Source: Coemansia sp. RSA 487
Taxonomy: Eukaryota; Kickxellomycota; Kickxellomycetes; Kickxellales; Kickxellaceae
Direction of reading: 5' to 3'
DNA length: 64,000 nucleotides
Assembly: GCA_027577595.1 (NCBI GenBank)
Contig: JANBRJ010000008.1
Location: 1 to 64,000, forward strand
Each line of letters begins with the position of its first letter. The stretch's first letter is position 1. This document shows positions 28,877-40,300 of the stretch, one piece after another. The position numbers and the translations under genes were made by a program. The notes under the pieces are model-generated. The model did not search any database, was not told the origin of the DNA, and was given only the letters and a program-made list of their open reading frames with translations.

Positions 28877-31204
28877 TTAGAAGCCTTTCTTCTTTTGCTT
28901 GGTGACGTGCTTGCGTAGCTCATGGCGTTTCTGAACCAGGCTTCGCTTGCCTTTGGATACAACACTACGCTTGTGAGAAATCATCTTAAAATCCTTTGTT
29001 TTACGCTTCTCTCTGTTGGACAAGCTACGGCCTTCCTTCTCGCGCTTTGCCTTCTTGCTGCTAAACTTCTCGCGGCCCTCACGACCTGCCATGATAGTTT
29101 GCGTACGCTCCTCGTATGTTGTCTTTCTGCGACGCCGGCGCGTGTGATAGTCTCCCAGAATATCCGCCTCATCCAGATACTCCTTTTCGTCCTCATCTTC
29201 CGAGGAGGATGCCTCGTTACCATCGCCGTTGTTGGCTTCCTCATCGCTTATAGACATCTCGTCCTCTGCCTTGCGCTTCAGCCCTTTGATGGGGAGTTTT
29301 CCGGATCTCTTCAGCTTCTTAAGATGGCTTATCTGTGCAAAATCCTCATCCGTCAAGGCCCGAACCATGTCGATGCGCATGGCTCCTCCTCCTCCAGGCG
29401 ATTCTAAAGCGTTACTATCGTCATCTGCGTCTTCTGAACCGTGAACCATTTCGGTAGCATCTGCAGTCGAATGGTCGCTTTCGCTATCGCTACTGTCTTC
29501 GGCGGGGGCATCTACAGCTTCATCTTCAGTATCCACGATGTCTGGGTCTGATTCCAACCCATCTTCGCTAGAGCTGACGCTCTCGCCATCGTTGTGCTCC
29601 TCAAGAAGCTCGCCACCATCAACACCATCCGCCACACGCACCTCGCCAAATCTAAGAAGGGGCTTTGCTGCCTTGCCGTTGAGGAGATTAAGGGTTACCT
29701 CGCGGCCTCGATCGCGGCGGTGTAGCATCTCTGGATTTAGCTGACGATAGAGCATAAGCAGACTGCGTGCTGCCATCATCACGCCCCTGTCCCTGTGCTT
29801 GCGATACAGGATGAGGTCGTTCAGAAGATCCGCTTCAATTGCCAGCGGTTGACGAGCTGCTATTGCCCGGATCGTGTTGAGGCCCGCACACATCACCTCG
29901 GGGGAGCAGTGGTCTGACACAAAGTTGTCCGCAATCGTACGTATAAGCGGCTGCAGCACATCGGGAGGCATAAATGCATGCGTGGCCGTAGCTAGCAAAG
30001 CAAGTATCTGCGTCACTTCGATCTGGTGCGGCTGGAGATAGCGCTGGAGGAATGGATAGAGGGCTATCAGCTGCAGCTGGTGATGCCCGACCAGTCTCGA
30101 TATTAGCTTTAGAAGAAGTAGCCGCACCTCGAACCGATCGACAGTGCTTCCACCGCGCTTAGTCGCTGTTGTTGAGCTGTGCACGCGCGCAAAAAGCTTC
30201 TCGGAAAAGCCTTGCGGATCATGGATCAAGCTTAAAACGTCGAATGATACTGGTGGAGCCTTGCTCTTGCCCTTGTTGTCGCCATTGTAATCGTCCTCGT
30301 CGTCATTTAGGATGCCTTCGTCCCTGGCTTGATTGAGCTTGCGGGCACGGTTTGCCTTTTCCAAAAGACGCTTGCGATGCTTGGTCTTTTTGTTGATCTT
30401 ACTCTGGTGCAAGACCAGTTGAATGCTTCTCCGGCTCCTGGACTCTTTCTGGCCTTCTTCCGTCTCCGACTCAGACTCGTCTCCGTCTTTGCTTTTCTTT
30501 CGGGGACTAAGGAAAAATTGCACCGCTGTTACCATTATCTTTGTAATCGGCGAAAAGCACGCCTGTGCAATGACATTTACCGCCTTTGCGTCGGTCCAAA
30601 TATTCTTGCGGTAAAGTTCGATACATACGTCAAGACTCTTTTTAGCTGCGATTGCTCCTTCGCCGTGCTTGTCTTGGGCATCTGCCGCGCTCATCATCGT
30701 ATACATGAACCCTTGCAGAGTCTTGTTCAGCTTGTGATTGCGATGCTTTCCTTTGTTTGCAAGCTTGACATCGTTTACAATGTGCGTGTAGAGCAGTTTT
30801 CTAAGCACTTTATCGTGGCACCTGAAAAGTGTGAAGAACAGCGGCATGACTTGTAGATTCGAGACAACGCCACGATTACGTAGCAGGATCAGCGCCTGAA
30901 CGATTGCCTTTCTCAAGTCTGCATTGAGCACCTGGTAGTGCCGCTGTAAAAGGTCCATGAGCTGCGCTGGAAACCGCGCACACTGCTCTGGATAGCATTT
31001 TGCCACCTGCGCAATAAAGTTGATGAGATCGCCAAAGCCCTTTGCCTCTTCTTCTGGCTTTAGCTCAAAGATAGCCAGAGATGCTTCAAAGTGGTGCAAT
31101 TGCTGCTGAAACTCCTCCTGATACGACGGCGGATCACGCTTGATGAGGTTTTGCAGCTGAGGCAAGTTGTTGAGCAACTGGGTGGCTCTGTCTCTGCGCA
31201 CCAT
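28877..31204 (-). CDS. SDA1: SDA1-like ribosome biogenesis protein
   Basis: Sda1 is a nucleolar and nuclear protein needed for 60S pre-ribosome export and for G1 progression. The N-terminus is strongly conserved: TQLLNNLPQLQNLIKRDPPSYQEEFQQQLHHFEASLAIFELKPEE, then the repeats in NRGVVSNLQVMPLFFTLFRCHDKVLRKLLYTHIVNDVKLANK. Around residues 520-640 is a long acidic tract (EDGLESDPDIVDTEDEAVD), and the C-terminus is very basic (HKRSVVSKGKRSLVQKRHELR, ending KKKGF), as in Sda1. The true start is the ATG at 31204, giving 775 residues against 767 in yeast; two upstream codons open with GTG. Intronless. Confidence 0.94.
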   Translation of the reverse strand: MVRRDRATQLLNNLPQLQNLIKRDPPSYQEEFQQQLHHFEASLAIFELKPEEEAKGFGDLINFIAQVAKCYPEQCARFPAQLMDLLQRHYQVLNADLRKAIVQALILLRNRGVVSNLQVMPLFFTLFRCHDKVLRKLLYTHIVNDVKLANKGKHRNHKLNKTLQGFMYTMMSAADAQDKHGEGAIAAKKSLDVCIELYRKNIWTDAKAVNVIAQACFSPITKIMVTAVQFFLSPRKKSKDGDESESETEEGQKESRSRRSIQLVLHQSKINKKTKHRKRLLEKANRARKLNQARDEGILNDDEDDYNGDNKGKSKAPPVSFDVLSLIHDPQGFSEKLFARVHSSTTATKRGGSTVDRFEVRLLLLKLISRLVGHHQLQLIALYPFLQRYLQPHQIEVTQILALLATATHAFMPPDVLQPLIRTIADNFVSDHCSPEVMCAGLNTIRAIAARQPLAIEADLLNDLILYRKHRDRGVMMAARSLLMLYRQLNPEMLHRRDRGREVTLNLLNGKAAKPLLRFGEVRVADGVDGGELLEEHNDGESVSSSEDGLESDPDIVDTEDEAVDAPAEDSSDSESDHSTADATEMVHGSEDADDDSNALESPGGGGAMRIDMVRALTDEDFAQISHLKKLKRSGKLPIKGLKRKAEDEMSISDEEANNGDGNEASSSEDEDEKEYLDEADILGDYHTRRRRRKTTYEERTQTIMAGREGREKFSSKKAKREKEGRSLSNREKRKTKDFKMISHKRSVVSKGKRSLVQKRHELRKHVTKQKKKGF

Positions 31205-31407
31205 AGTCACTTCTCTTTCGTACAGATCTCTTCAAAGCAGTCGACAAGTGAAAAAGAGCAAATAAATGTAGAATGACTACTGAGCCGAAAGAAAAAAAGC
31301 GGAAAGGCAAGATATTTTTTTTGCATGATCCTTTATAGAAAAAAAAGTCCAACTTTTGTAATCATAATCCTGACATCAAAATTTGATTTAAAACTAGGAA
31401 AAAAAAA

Positions 31408-32943
31408 CTATCTGATGTATGAAGGTCTTGATATATCAGGGATACTTGATCCAGCTCCAAGTGCTGATGTTCCAGTTAGTGAGGTGGCTGCTGCTACCGA
31501 TGCTGCTGCCATTCCTTCCGCTTTTCTGCTCTTAGCTGACTTTGTGCGGGATTCGAAGATGCGCCAGAGCTTTAGGCTTCCATCGCACGCGGCGGAAGCA
31601 AGAGTCTGCCCGTCAGGCGACAAGGAAGTATGAAGAACACGCGTGTCGTGGGCAGGAATGTCGACAATCTTGGTCAACGAAGGGTAGCTCCAAAGCGCTA
31701 GGTGGTGGTGTGGGAAGCCGTGAGAAGTCACAAGCTCTCGATACTCGCTGGACCACTGGATCGAAGTGACCTGTGACTTTGTGTCGATCGAGTTAAGCCG
31801 GGCAGTGGTGGTCGTGTTCCAAAAGTGCACATGTCTGTCGTGTGAGCCTCCACCACTTGCAAGCAGGTTGAGCTGCCAAGGGCTCCAAGCAAGTGCCCTA
31901 ACCGCAGCCGTGTGCTGTGTCTTTGTAAACTTTGGCACCGATGAACGCGCATCCCAAATGTTGACCAGGTTGTCGTTGCCGCCGCTAGCAAGCAATGCAC
32001 CATCAGAGCGCCATGTAAGGCCACATACCTCGTTGACATGGGCTACCATCTCAGAGGTTTTGTGGTTTGCAACGCGTACGTCGTGGTTCCAGATGCTCCC
32101 ATCCCGACAGCCAGAAGAAACAAGATGACGCTCCCACGACAACACGCCCACTCGAGCTTGATGGCCCGACATTGTTCGGATCTTGCTCTGCGACTCGGCA
32201 TCCCAGATCTGCACATCACCATCACTGGTGCCGATGGCCAGGTATGTCCCGTCTGCAGTCCACTTGACGCTGGCAATGTATGAGCCGCCATCGAGCTCGC
32301 ACAGCTTATTGACATCTCCCGTGCTGGCATTCCACATGTACACAGCCTGCTCCAGACCGATTGCAAGACTGTTGCTCACAGACCAATCGACCAGGTTGAG
32401 ATAGTAGTCGTCAACCAGGCCAGGTGCATCAAGGATCCGCTCGGGTGTGGTGAGAATCCGACGGGTTGTTGCTGTTGTGTTTGTGTTGGTTTTCAACACC
32501 GGCCGGCTGTAGACCTGTCGCAAGTCATCTTTTTCGCTAGTTGGGGCTTCCTCCTTGAAAGCCAGAATGCGCTTGTTGAGCGACACGCCGCACGCACGGG
32601 CCACCTCTTCGTGGTAAGCAATGGTTGCGCCATCAAGAGGCTGTTCGCCGTCAGAGCGTGCAATGTTAAATTGCGAAGAGGCAATATCCATCACGTTACG
32701 GTTTGGGATGAAACGGTCGTACTGAGCAGAAGCTTTGGACTTTTTCGCACGCGGCGAAGGTGGTCCTGCAGAGCTCCTTGGTACTGAGCCTACAGAATCG
32801 CTGGTGCTCGTACTCAGCTTGCTCATTGTGCGCGGAGAGGGGTGGTGGGCTGACCTATCATCCTTTAGTGGCCTGTTTGGCGCCTTGGCTGGCGCCGGGG
32901 TGGTTGGACCAAACGAGCTCTTGGAAGCTTGGTCGGCAGGCAT
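31408..32943 (-). CDS. CDC20: APC/C activator Cdc20 (WD40)
   Basis: Activates the anaphase-promoting complex and is the target of the spindle checkpoint. The C-box reads DRFIPNR at residues 76-82, followed by NVMD, which is the Cdc20 and not the Cdh1 pattern. NKRILAFKEEAP near 130 lies where the Mad2-binding region is expected. Seven WD40 blades follow, from LDAPGLVDDYYLNLVDWS through HQARVGVLSW, VCGLTWRSDGALLASGGNDN and LLASGGGSHDRHVHFWNT. The chain ends in Ile-Arg, the C-terminal tail that docks on APC3. From the ATG at 32943 it is 511 residues. A hydrophobic open stretch upstream is promoter DNA. It diverges from TAF9. Confidence 0.94.
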   Translation of the reverse strand: MPADQASKSSFGPTTPAPAKAPNRPLKDDRSAHHPSPRTMSKLSTSTSDSVGSVPRSSAGPPSPRAKKSKASAQYDRFIPNRNVMDIASSQFNIARSDGEQPLDGATIAYHEEVARACGVSLNKRILAFKEEAPTSEKDDLRQVYSRPVLKTNTNTTATTRRILTTPERILDAPGLVDDYYLNLVDWSVSNSLAIGLEQAVYMWNASTGDVNKLCELDGGSYIASVKWTADGTYLAIGTSDGDVQIWDAESQSKIRTMSGHQARVGVLSWERHLVSSGCRDGSIWNHDVRVANHKTSEMVAHVNEVCGLTWRSDGALLASGGNDNLVNIWDARSSVPKFTKTQHTAAVRALAWSPWQLNLLASGGGSHDRHVHFWNTTTTARLNSIDTKSQVTSIQWSSEYRELVTSHGFPHHHLALWSYPSLTKIVDIPAHDTRVLHTSLSPDGQTLASAACDGSLKLWRIFESRTKSAKSRKAEGMAAASVAAATSLTGTSALGAGSSIPDISRPSYIR

Positions 32944-33463
32944 GTTTAGTTTACGATTAGGGTAACTATAAATAAAAGATGGGTAGCTTGTGTTCTGTAG
33001 GTGGAAATACAAAAATAAATAGCTAGTGTAAATAAAGCAAAGCAAAAAGTTCAAGCACGCAAAGAAAAAGAAAAAACTAGAGAAGAGAAAACTAGAGAAG
33101 AAAAAACCAAAGCAGGAGGAAAGATTGGCACGCTTTTTTGTTTATTACAAGTAGGTGCTTTATTTACAATAAATATCATGGAAGAAAAAACGTAAACAAA
33201 ACACGAACATGCAACGAATTATACACGTGATACACCCACAAGCGATAGATAGTTATTGGCTAAGTGATTGTTTTCTCCACGCGCGTGGAGCTTGGGAGTA
33301 GAAAAGGAAATCAACTTTGCTTTACCTTCAAAATAGTTTGGTTCTTGGCTTTTGTTTCGGTTTGTATTTATTTTCTCATTCTGTTTCAATCGGATAAAGA
33401 GAGAGTCGTTGCTCTTACGAATATAGCACTGTTTTCAAATACCACAAGAGCCACATATTTGCC
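32944..33463. other. Divergent CDC20-TAF9 promoter region
   Basis: 520 bases shared by the upstream sides of CDC20 and TAF9. Contains purine runs, tandem AACTAGAGAAGA-type units near 33076-33105, and a CGCGCGTGG palindrome-like spot near 33279. No gene or RNA supported. Confidence 0.4.
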
Positions 33464-33901
33464 ATGGAGGAGGCTCCCAATAAGCCCGACGAGACGCCTC
33501 GGGACTACAAGATCATGGCGCTGCTGCTGCAATCCCACGGAGTAGAGGACTGCGACCCGAGTGTCATCAACCAGCTGCTAGAGTTCTCACACAAATACAC
33601 GGTCGATGTGCTGCAAGACGCCCTAGTTTACGCCGAGCATGCAAAAAAGCCTGACATTGATATGGAGGATGTCCGCCTAGCCATTCAAGGCCGCGTCAAC
33701 TACTCATTTGCCACACCACCAGAAAAGGAGTTTCTACTAGAGCTTGCCGAAGAGCGCAACAAGCATCCGCTTCCGCTGATCCCTGAAAAATATGGAGTTC
33801 GTCTGCCTCCAGAGAAACATACGCTCACTGGCGTTAACTTCCATATTGTTCCTGAGCGGCGCAAAAACGTAGACGAACCAGCAACGACAGCGGGAACATA
33901 G
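33464..33901 (+). CDS. TAF9: TFIID/SAGA subunit TAF9
   Basis: A histone-fold subunit that pairs with TAF6 in TFIID and SAGA. The histone fold takes up about residues 10-78: PRDYKIMALLLQSHGVEDCDPSVINQLLEFSHKYTVDVLQDALVYAEHA, then IDMEDVRLAIQGRVNYSFATPPEKEFLLELAEERNKHPLPLIPEKYGVRLPPEKH, which is the conserved TAF9 extension. The final GVNFHIVPERRK also fits. 145 residues, intronless; shorter than many TAF9 proteins because the poorly conserved C-terminus is nearly absent. Complete ATG-to-stop. Confidence 0.94.
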   Translation: MEEAPNKPDETPRDYKIMALLLQSHGVEDCDPSVINQLLEFSHKYTVDVLQDALVYAEHAKKPDIDMEDVRLAIQGRVNYSFATPPEKEFLLELAEERNKHPLPLIPEKYGVRLPPEKHTLTGVNFHIVPERRKNVDEPATTAGT

Positions 33902-34073
33902 CATTTCACGCCTTTCGATTTTTCTAGTATAGTAGTAGGTGAAAGAAGAGTATTTTATTCTGGCTAAACAGGTCAAAGATTCATAGACAGCTCGAAAACC
34001 AAACAGCAAAGTGAAATGAACATGAATGGACAAAGCAGTTTGCTCTTTTTTTCCTTTTTGCTTGCTGTTTTTC

Positions 34074-35679
34074 TTACAGACGGCGACCACGGCGACCGCC
34101 CTTCTTACGGGTCGAATCGGTAGGGATGGGAGTGCAGTCCTCGATGCGGCCAATCCTCATATCAGCACGAGCAAGGGCGCGCAGAGCAGACTGTCCACCA
34201 GGGCCAGGGTTCTTGGTACGGGTACCACCCAAGGCACGGATCTTGACGTGGAGAGCAGTGATGCCAAGCTCCTTGCAGCGGACAGCGACATCCTGGGCAG
34301 CCAGCATGGCAGCGTAGGGAGACGACTCATCACGGTCACTCTTGACCTTCATACCACCTATAATTCACAACATTAGATAATACCAACTGAGCGAGATGTT
34401 AGTGAGGCAGTGCGATTGATGGGCATAGAAAAGAGTATGTGTATCACCACTAGTCCCTTCGTCTGCCGCTAGCATCATGCCGAATACACATGCCTCGCCC
34501 CTTCTACAACGCAAAGGTTGGGGAAGACATGTGTTGGATAGGTTGCAAGCGGATACCAAAGGCATTTGTTCTACTCTGAGCATATGTACAACAAATGCCA
34601 AAGATGGCGAAGGAAAAGTCATACTCTCCTAACTTTCAGATTCCTTAAACCCACGGCGGAAATACTGGTCAGCTGTAGGCAACTACTTCGGTGACAGGCA
34701 ATATTGAATAAAGCACATGCCGTTGAGCTGTCAACCCACATCGCATCTAACAGCACAGAAAGCATACCCTATATAGATGATGCTCTATGTACCAACACTG
34801 ATCTTGGTCGCCCACACAGACTTCGAATTTAATATCGAGATGCTGGACGTAACAGACAAAACCAATGTAGGCCACAGCTGCAAGGTCATAAAATAGACGC
34901 TGTTGCTAAATTGCGGACCGTGCTTCCAGGGGAATATCAAAAGGATCATGAAGCAGGAGAAAACAACACTACCACTCTCCGCTAGCCATTTATCCGAGAT
35001 AACAGCTCATTTTTTCTGGAGGAAAAAAGATGACTGAAAGAAACAGCACAACACAAAGACATCTGAAATAAAAAACCAACTTTCACGAGAAGGTTAGCGA
35101 CAAAGTGGAAAATACTTTGGTGTAAAAAATGCTGTAGTACATACCTGTGACGCGCACAATGGTTTCACGACCAGACAGATCGGTAACGTGAATAAAGGTG
35201 TCGTTGGTGGAGGCGTAGATGTGAGCAACGCCAAAAACGAGCTCTCCAGGCTTGACCTGGGGACCGAAAGAGATGTTTGCCTCGGGAGCCTTGACCTTAC
35301 CGCCTTTCTTGGACTACAAAGACATTCAAGCCAGAATATAAACATGGCCCATTCTGCAAAAGTTAGCATTTTGAAATCCGCATTGCTGCCAATTCGAATT
35401 GTCGAACAATAATAGCGGTTTGCTTGGCTGGTGATTTTATCGAGTGGTAGTGTTCAAAGTATTTGGATGCGCTCTGTGAAGGTGTTTCTTCCTCCTTTTC
35501 CCCAGGATGGATGCGTCCTGATAGAGAGTTACACTTTTTTTTAAACAAGGGCTTTTACAAAGTGGTGCATCCATCCATCCGTCCGACCATACGCTTGTGT
35601 GTGCTCCGTAAACTACTGCCAAGCGCATCCATCAACCATGGCCGAGAACCGCGAATCCGTTAACAAAAAAACATACCAT
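34074..35679 (-). CDS. RPS14: 40S ribosomal protein uS11 (RPS14), three exons
   Basis: A core protein of the small-subunit platform. Exons on the minus strand: 35679-35677 (just the ATG), 35313-35145 and 34357-34074, with 363- and 787-nt introns. Donors are GTATGT at both introns, and the acceptors read TTTGTAG and ATTATAG. The joined frame gives 151 residues, the same as human RPS14. It starts [12 protein letters not shown], continues [31 protein letters not shown] and [24 protein letters not shown], and ends [13 protein letters not shown] as in all eukaryotes. The splice right after the start codon resembles the early intron of yeast RPS14 genes. The first exon is inferred from the ATG/GTATGT context and from fit to the family's N-terminus. 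Confidence 0.93.
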
Positions 35680-36129
35680 TTTGAAGTATCTGAATCTGAG
35701 GTTATAGTTGTGAAACTGAAAAGAGAGAGCCTCTATGAAAGATTGTGTGTGCTTGTTAGAGTTGTTTCGTTTCAAAAAACAGGAAAATAGTCAGATCCCT
35801 GATTTAATCAGTCCATTTGTGATTATACGATCATCCCGAAGATTTACAAATAGGGCGAAAAAAGCGCGGCGAAATTAATAAAGCATATTTGTTCTGATTG
35901 CGCCCGTTCCGTCAACGGCATCAGTTGTTGAAGGAATCAACATAACGGAGATATTGAAGTTGTCTTTAAAGAGAAAAAGGAAAGAAGGAAATCGTCCTAA
36001 ATCAAGTCTGTTCTTTTCTTCTTGTTCCATTTGTGTATTTTTGTAATTCTTTATCCTAGTTCGTGCTTTTCATATTTGTAACCTTATCTTTATTATATAT
36101 ACATTTGCTCTACAGCTTACGTCCAGGGT
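35680..36129. other. Divergent RPS14-carrier promoter region
   Basis: 450 bases upstream of both RPS14 and the carrier gene. A perfect small palindrome CTGATTTAATCAG lies at about 35799-35811, and TATA-like TTATTATATATAC near 36090 may serve the carrier gene. Confidence 0.4.
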
Positions 36130-37107
36130 ATGCAACAGAGACAGACGGGCCAACTCGCTGGCTCTTTCTCGGGCTCGCTTGCGTTTGATCACGCTCTGGC
36201 TGGCGTTGGAGGCGCCGTCGTGTCAACCGTCGCTATGCACCCTTTGGATCTTATAAAAATTAGGTTGCAGGTTGACGTTGCATCGCAGGACGAGGCAATT
36301 CTTGGCCGAGCAGTGCGTGCCGCGCGGCATGTGATCAGTACAGACGGAATACGTGGGCTTTATCGTGGCCTTGGGGCAAACCTTGCTGGAAACTGCGCAA
36401 GCTGGGGACTCTATTTTGCATGGTACACCTGGATCAAAGACCAAATGGCGGGCGGCCGCTCTGCCGAGACAAAGTCTGGAACAAGTATACTATCTCCAGG
36501 GCAGCATATGCTTGCGGGCGCGGTTGCTGGCGCATTGACACAGTGCATAGCAAACCCCCTTTGGGTTGTAAAGACACGCATATGCACTACGTCTCGCGGC
36601 GACCCTGCCTCTTACCGTGGGTTGATCGACGGCCTATTGCAAATATCCAAGAAAGAAGGAATCCGTGGCCTCTACAAAGGCCTTGCTCCTGGGTTGCTTG
36701 GTGTAGCGCATGGTGGTTTGCAGTTTATGGCGTACGAGGAAATGAAAAAGCGAAGACTACTATGGCGACAGAAACACGCCAGCAGCGGTCTAACAGCTGT
36801 TGATTTTGCGCTCATGTCATCTACCTCCAAGGTATTTGCACTGGCAATAACGTACCCCAGCCAAGTGCTGCGATCGCGATTGCAACAGATCCCAGGAGCA
36901 ACAGGCACAACAGCAGTGGGGGCATCGAGGATGGCCACATACAATGGCTTGGGCGATGTGTTCACAAAGACTATCCGTCTGGAGGGCGTTTCTGGATTTT
37001 ACAAGGGGTTCGGGCCTGCTCTCTTGCGCGTTCTTCCAGGAAACATTGTGACGTTCTTGGTGTACGAGAAAATTGCTGGATTCTTCCGCAGCCATACAAG
37101 ATTTTAG
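36130..37107 (+). CDS. FLX1: Mitochondrial carrier of the folate/FAD type (FLX1/SLC25A32)
   Basis: An inner-membrane carrier. Three tandem repeats of about 100 residues show the carrier signatures MHPLDLIKIRLQV, ANPLWVVKTRI and TYPSQVLRSRLQQ. Trp in place of the acidic residue in the second signature (PLWVVKTR) marks the SLC25A32/Flx1 group, which moves folate or FAD. Related cues include GLYRGLGANLAGNCASWGLYFAWY and GLYKGLAPGLLGVAHGGLQFMAYEEMK. 325 residues, intronless, no presequence, as usual. The exact substrate, folate or FAD, is not decided by what I can see. Diverges from the RPS14 gene. Confidence 0.9.
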   Translation: MQQRQTGQLAGSFSGSLAFDHALAGVGGAVVSTVAMHPLDLIKIRLQVDVASQDEAILGRAVRAARHVISTDGIRGLYRGLGANLAGNCASWGLYFAWYTWIKDQMAGGRSAETKSGTSILSPGQHMLAGAVAGALTQCIANPLWVVKTRICTTSRGDPASYRGLIDGLLQISKKEGIRGLYKGLAPGLLGVAHGGLQFMAYEEMKKRRLLWRQKHASSGLTAVDFALMSSTSKVFALAITYPSQVLRSRLQQIPGATGTTAVGASRMATYNGLGDVFTKTIRLEGVSGFYKGFGPALLRVLPGNIVTFLVYEKIAGFFRSHTRF

Positions 37108-37304
37108 CGCATGAGCATTCCTTTTGCACAGCACGCAGTGTACGCTTCCTCTCTATCAAGGATTTCCAGATGTGATATCTCTGTATCAACAATACCCCTA
37201 TATATAAGACAATGTACCAAATTCTAATAGAGCAGCACATACATTTCCAAACATGATGGAACTTGCTCACGAATAAACGGCTGAAAACGAGATTTAAACT
37301 GTAG

Positions 37305-40300
37305 CTAGTTTGCTGGTGGCTGTTGGGGAGAGTACAACTCTCCTTCAACAGAAGTAGCGGTAGTTGGCTGTGTGGTTGCTTGCGCCAAAACCTGTGCCAC
37401 GTCCGAACGCGGCTTATTAAGAACAAATGGATTGGGCTGTAAGGCCCGAGCGTCACGCACCGAATCTAAAAGCTTGTTGACATTGAACTCCAAAAGCGGA
37501 TCGAGGAGCTTGTACTGCTGAGAGCTTTCGTTATTTGCTTCATCAAACAATACATGCTGCCAGAATAAACCACCAGTGTCTTTTGGGCTTAAATGCGAGC
37601 TTACCAATGCCATTACCCTGCTGCACATACTTGCGAGTTCGGCGGTATCGTCGCTTTGGTGAGGATGGAGAAGAATACTGAGCCGCTCTTGTCCATATGT
37701 CGACAAAATCAAGATGTAAAGATCCGCTAGATTGTCGTTCAGTTTGGAAAGCGTACCAGCATCGTCAAAATGTTTCTTCTTTTTATCGAGCAGAACGTTA
37801 AACAGCGCCATTGCTCTGGTAGCTGTGTCGAGATACTGATTGAGAACTTGCCGTGTTCTTTTGATTACAGCCAACGGAGTATCGACTTGGTCCTTCGTCT
37901 CTGGGGTGGCAGCATCATCAGCTACGGCCTTTCTCGACTCTATGTTCTCTTTTTCAGCAGTAGTGATGATGTTGTCGATGTGCTCCCTGAATGAAATGCA
38001 AAACGCGATGTTGTCACGAGCAAAGTCACGGGCACAGTTGAATTGAGTGCGGTTCAGGCGACAATGACGAGTCACCGAGTACTCCTCAACTACAGAGCCT
38101 TCATCCAGCGCTTTCTGCAGAACGATATGCTCTTTGCCCAGGTTATCTATCACAAACCTTGGACAGTTAAGGTCGTGTACCATCTTGTTTAGCGTAGAAG
38201 TCTCGGCTGATTTGATACGCAGCTGCATTTCAGACGAATCGAAAAACATGCCAGAGCAACGCTTGAGCTTGCGCAAAATAATTTGGACACCCTCAATGTC
38301 GGACGTGGCCACAAGAGTCTCGATGTATAGGCCAAGGTATTTTTCTAAATAAAGGTAGTGCTTGCCTGGCGCCTCAAAGTCGGGCTTGTAAAAGCTTGAG
38401 AGCAGTTTGTTGCTGCTGCGTGTTTGAAGAACCGTCTGCAGAGTTTGCTTGGCCAGATCAGGCTTCCCCTGCACGTTATGCTCTATCCATGCTAATAGAA
38501 ACACCAATCGATGATGCCACCGCCGCCTATCCGTAGCACATACTTGATTTGCAAGACTGTAGATGGTCTCAAACACTGCTATGCGCCTAGAGATAGTGGA
38601 AGCATCACCGGATTCCATGATATTCTGTTCACAATCAGGAACATTTGCTGCAGCGAATGGCAAACTGCTAAGGAACCGAGTGACCATATCAACATCAAGC
38701 GAAGACGAGTAGAGATGCTTTGTAAGCGTCGACAGCAGCTTATAAATGGCGCTCATTGCAGACTCAGGAACACTTGACATGTGAATTTGGTAGCTGGTTG
38801 TTGGTACTGGTATGGAATATCCAGATCCAGACGCCGACGCATGTACTGGACAAGAGAAAGAACCTGCCACAGAACCTGTATACTTTCCACTTTGTGCAAT
38901 TGCCAGGTACACTGCCTTTATATAGCAAGCACATGCAGAAAGAGGGTCGTTCAGCTTTGCCATGGCCTTTCCCAACATATAAATCCATTTCCAGTTGTCC
39001 GTGTCAAGCCTTGAGGCAACGGCAAACAGTCTACACGCCAAAGAGTAAACCCGTCGGCGAGGTGGAGCTCGTGTGAATCTCCTAGTCAAAGCATGTGCTA
39101 CTGACACTACAGCATCGCCTGCACTGCATGGCTTATAAGGCGCTTGCTCTGCCGGCTTCCAAATCCCAATGTCCCATTCTTGGCGCTCATCGTCGATATT
39201 GTCATTGGCAACAAGAACATTGGATGGGAGTATCTGAAAAGCCAGCAAGGGCAAAGGGTTTGACGCAATCCGATACAGGAGGCAGGCGGTAAACGAATAT
39301 ATACGGATATGCAGCTTTTGAATACGTTTTTGTAGAGAATCGTCACCATTACCGTCATCGCCATCGCCATCGCCATCGTTACTTGTGCCGTGGCTATCTG
39401 CAGATGTCAGATTGCTAGTGACCAAAGAAGGGAGAAGCTGTTTTGCTTGGACCGCACATGAAACTGCTGAGCGCTGCAATATGGCAATATCGTATCTGTT
39501 ACTCAGTATCTCGCTAGCTGGTACAAGTAGCAGCTCATCTGCAAGATCAGAATGGGCTTGACCAAGATGGTGCCAAGCCTCTGAGGAGTCCGGATTGAGA
39601 GCCACATTTAGCTTGTAGTCCTCAATTATGTTGTCATACTCTTCCACGGCACGCGACAGGCCAGAACGCATGCGCGATAGAAGCAGGTCATGCTGGGTAA
39701 CAGCTCGCACAAAGGGCAGTGTGAGATGAGCAGAAAGAACACTAGGATCCTTAGACACACCCTTTGTGACAGAGAGGCACGTAGTTGGCACTGTTATCCC
39801 GTTGTTAACGCAGAATGCGTGCTCAAGCTGCGTAAAAGAGGGCATTGAAGGACCGTCCAAGTAGTCATCAATTGAATCTATATTCATGCTCAAGCGGGGA
39901 TATTTAGTCGTGTCAATATCACCAAGAACGCTGCTAGTCTTGTCCACAATTGCTTTCAGATCACTACGCAGCCCAGTACCCTTGCGACTACGCAACGTGT
40001 CCAGCAGCTCTGCCTCTACAAGACTAAACACCAGGTTCGCTGCCTGTTCATCCATCTCTATATGAGCGCAAGAGTGAGCTTTGGTATCGCTGCCATGGAG
40101 TTTGATATCAAAAAGACACCTTAAGCATGCAGCAACCACGTCCCAGCAAGCGTCGTTCCGCTGATCAACTCGTAGCTGTTCACGACATGTAGACAGCAAG
40201 TGCAAAAGCAGAGCACCATCCGCAGCAGTGCAGAGCCCACGCTCGCCAAGTAAACCATGCAAAGCACTCATAAACTGCACGCGTGTATCCAATGGCTCAT

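Noticed and set aside
32944-33054. Hydrophobic 37-residue extension of Cdc20
   Set aside because: Cdc20 proteins are soluble and the extension reads promoter-like A/T-rich DNA; the ATG at 32943 is the natural start.
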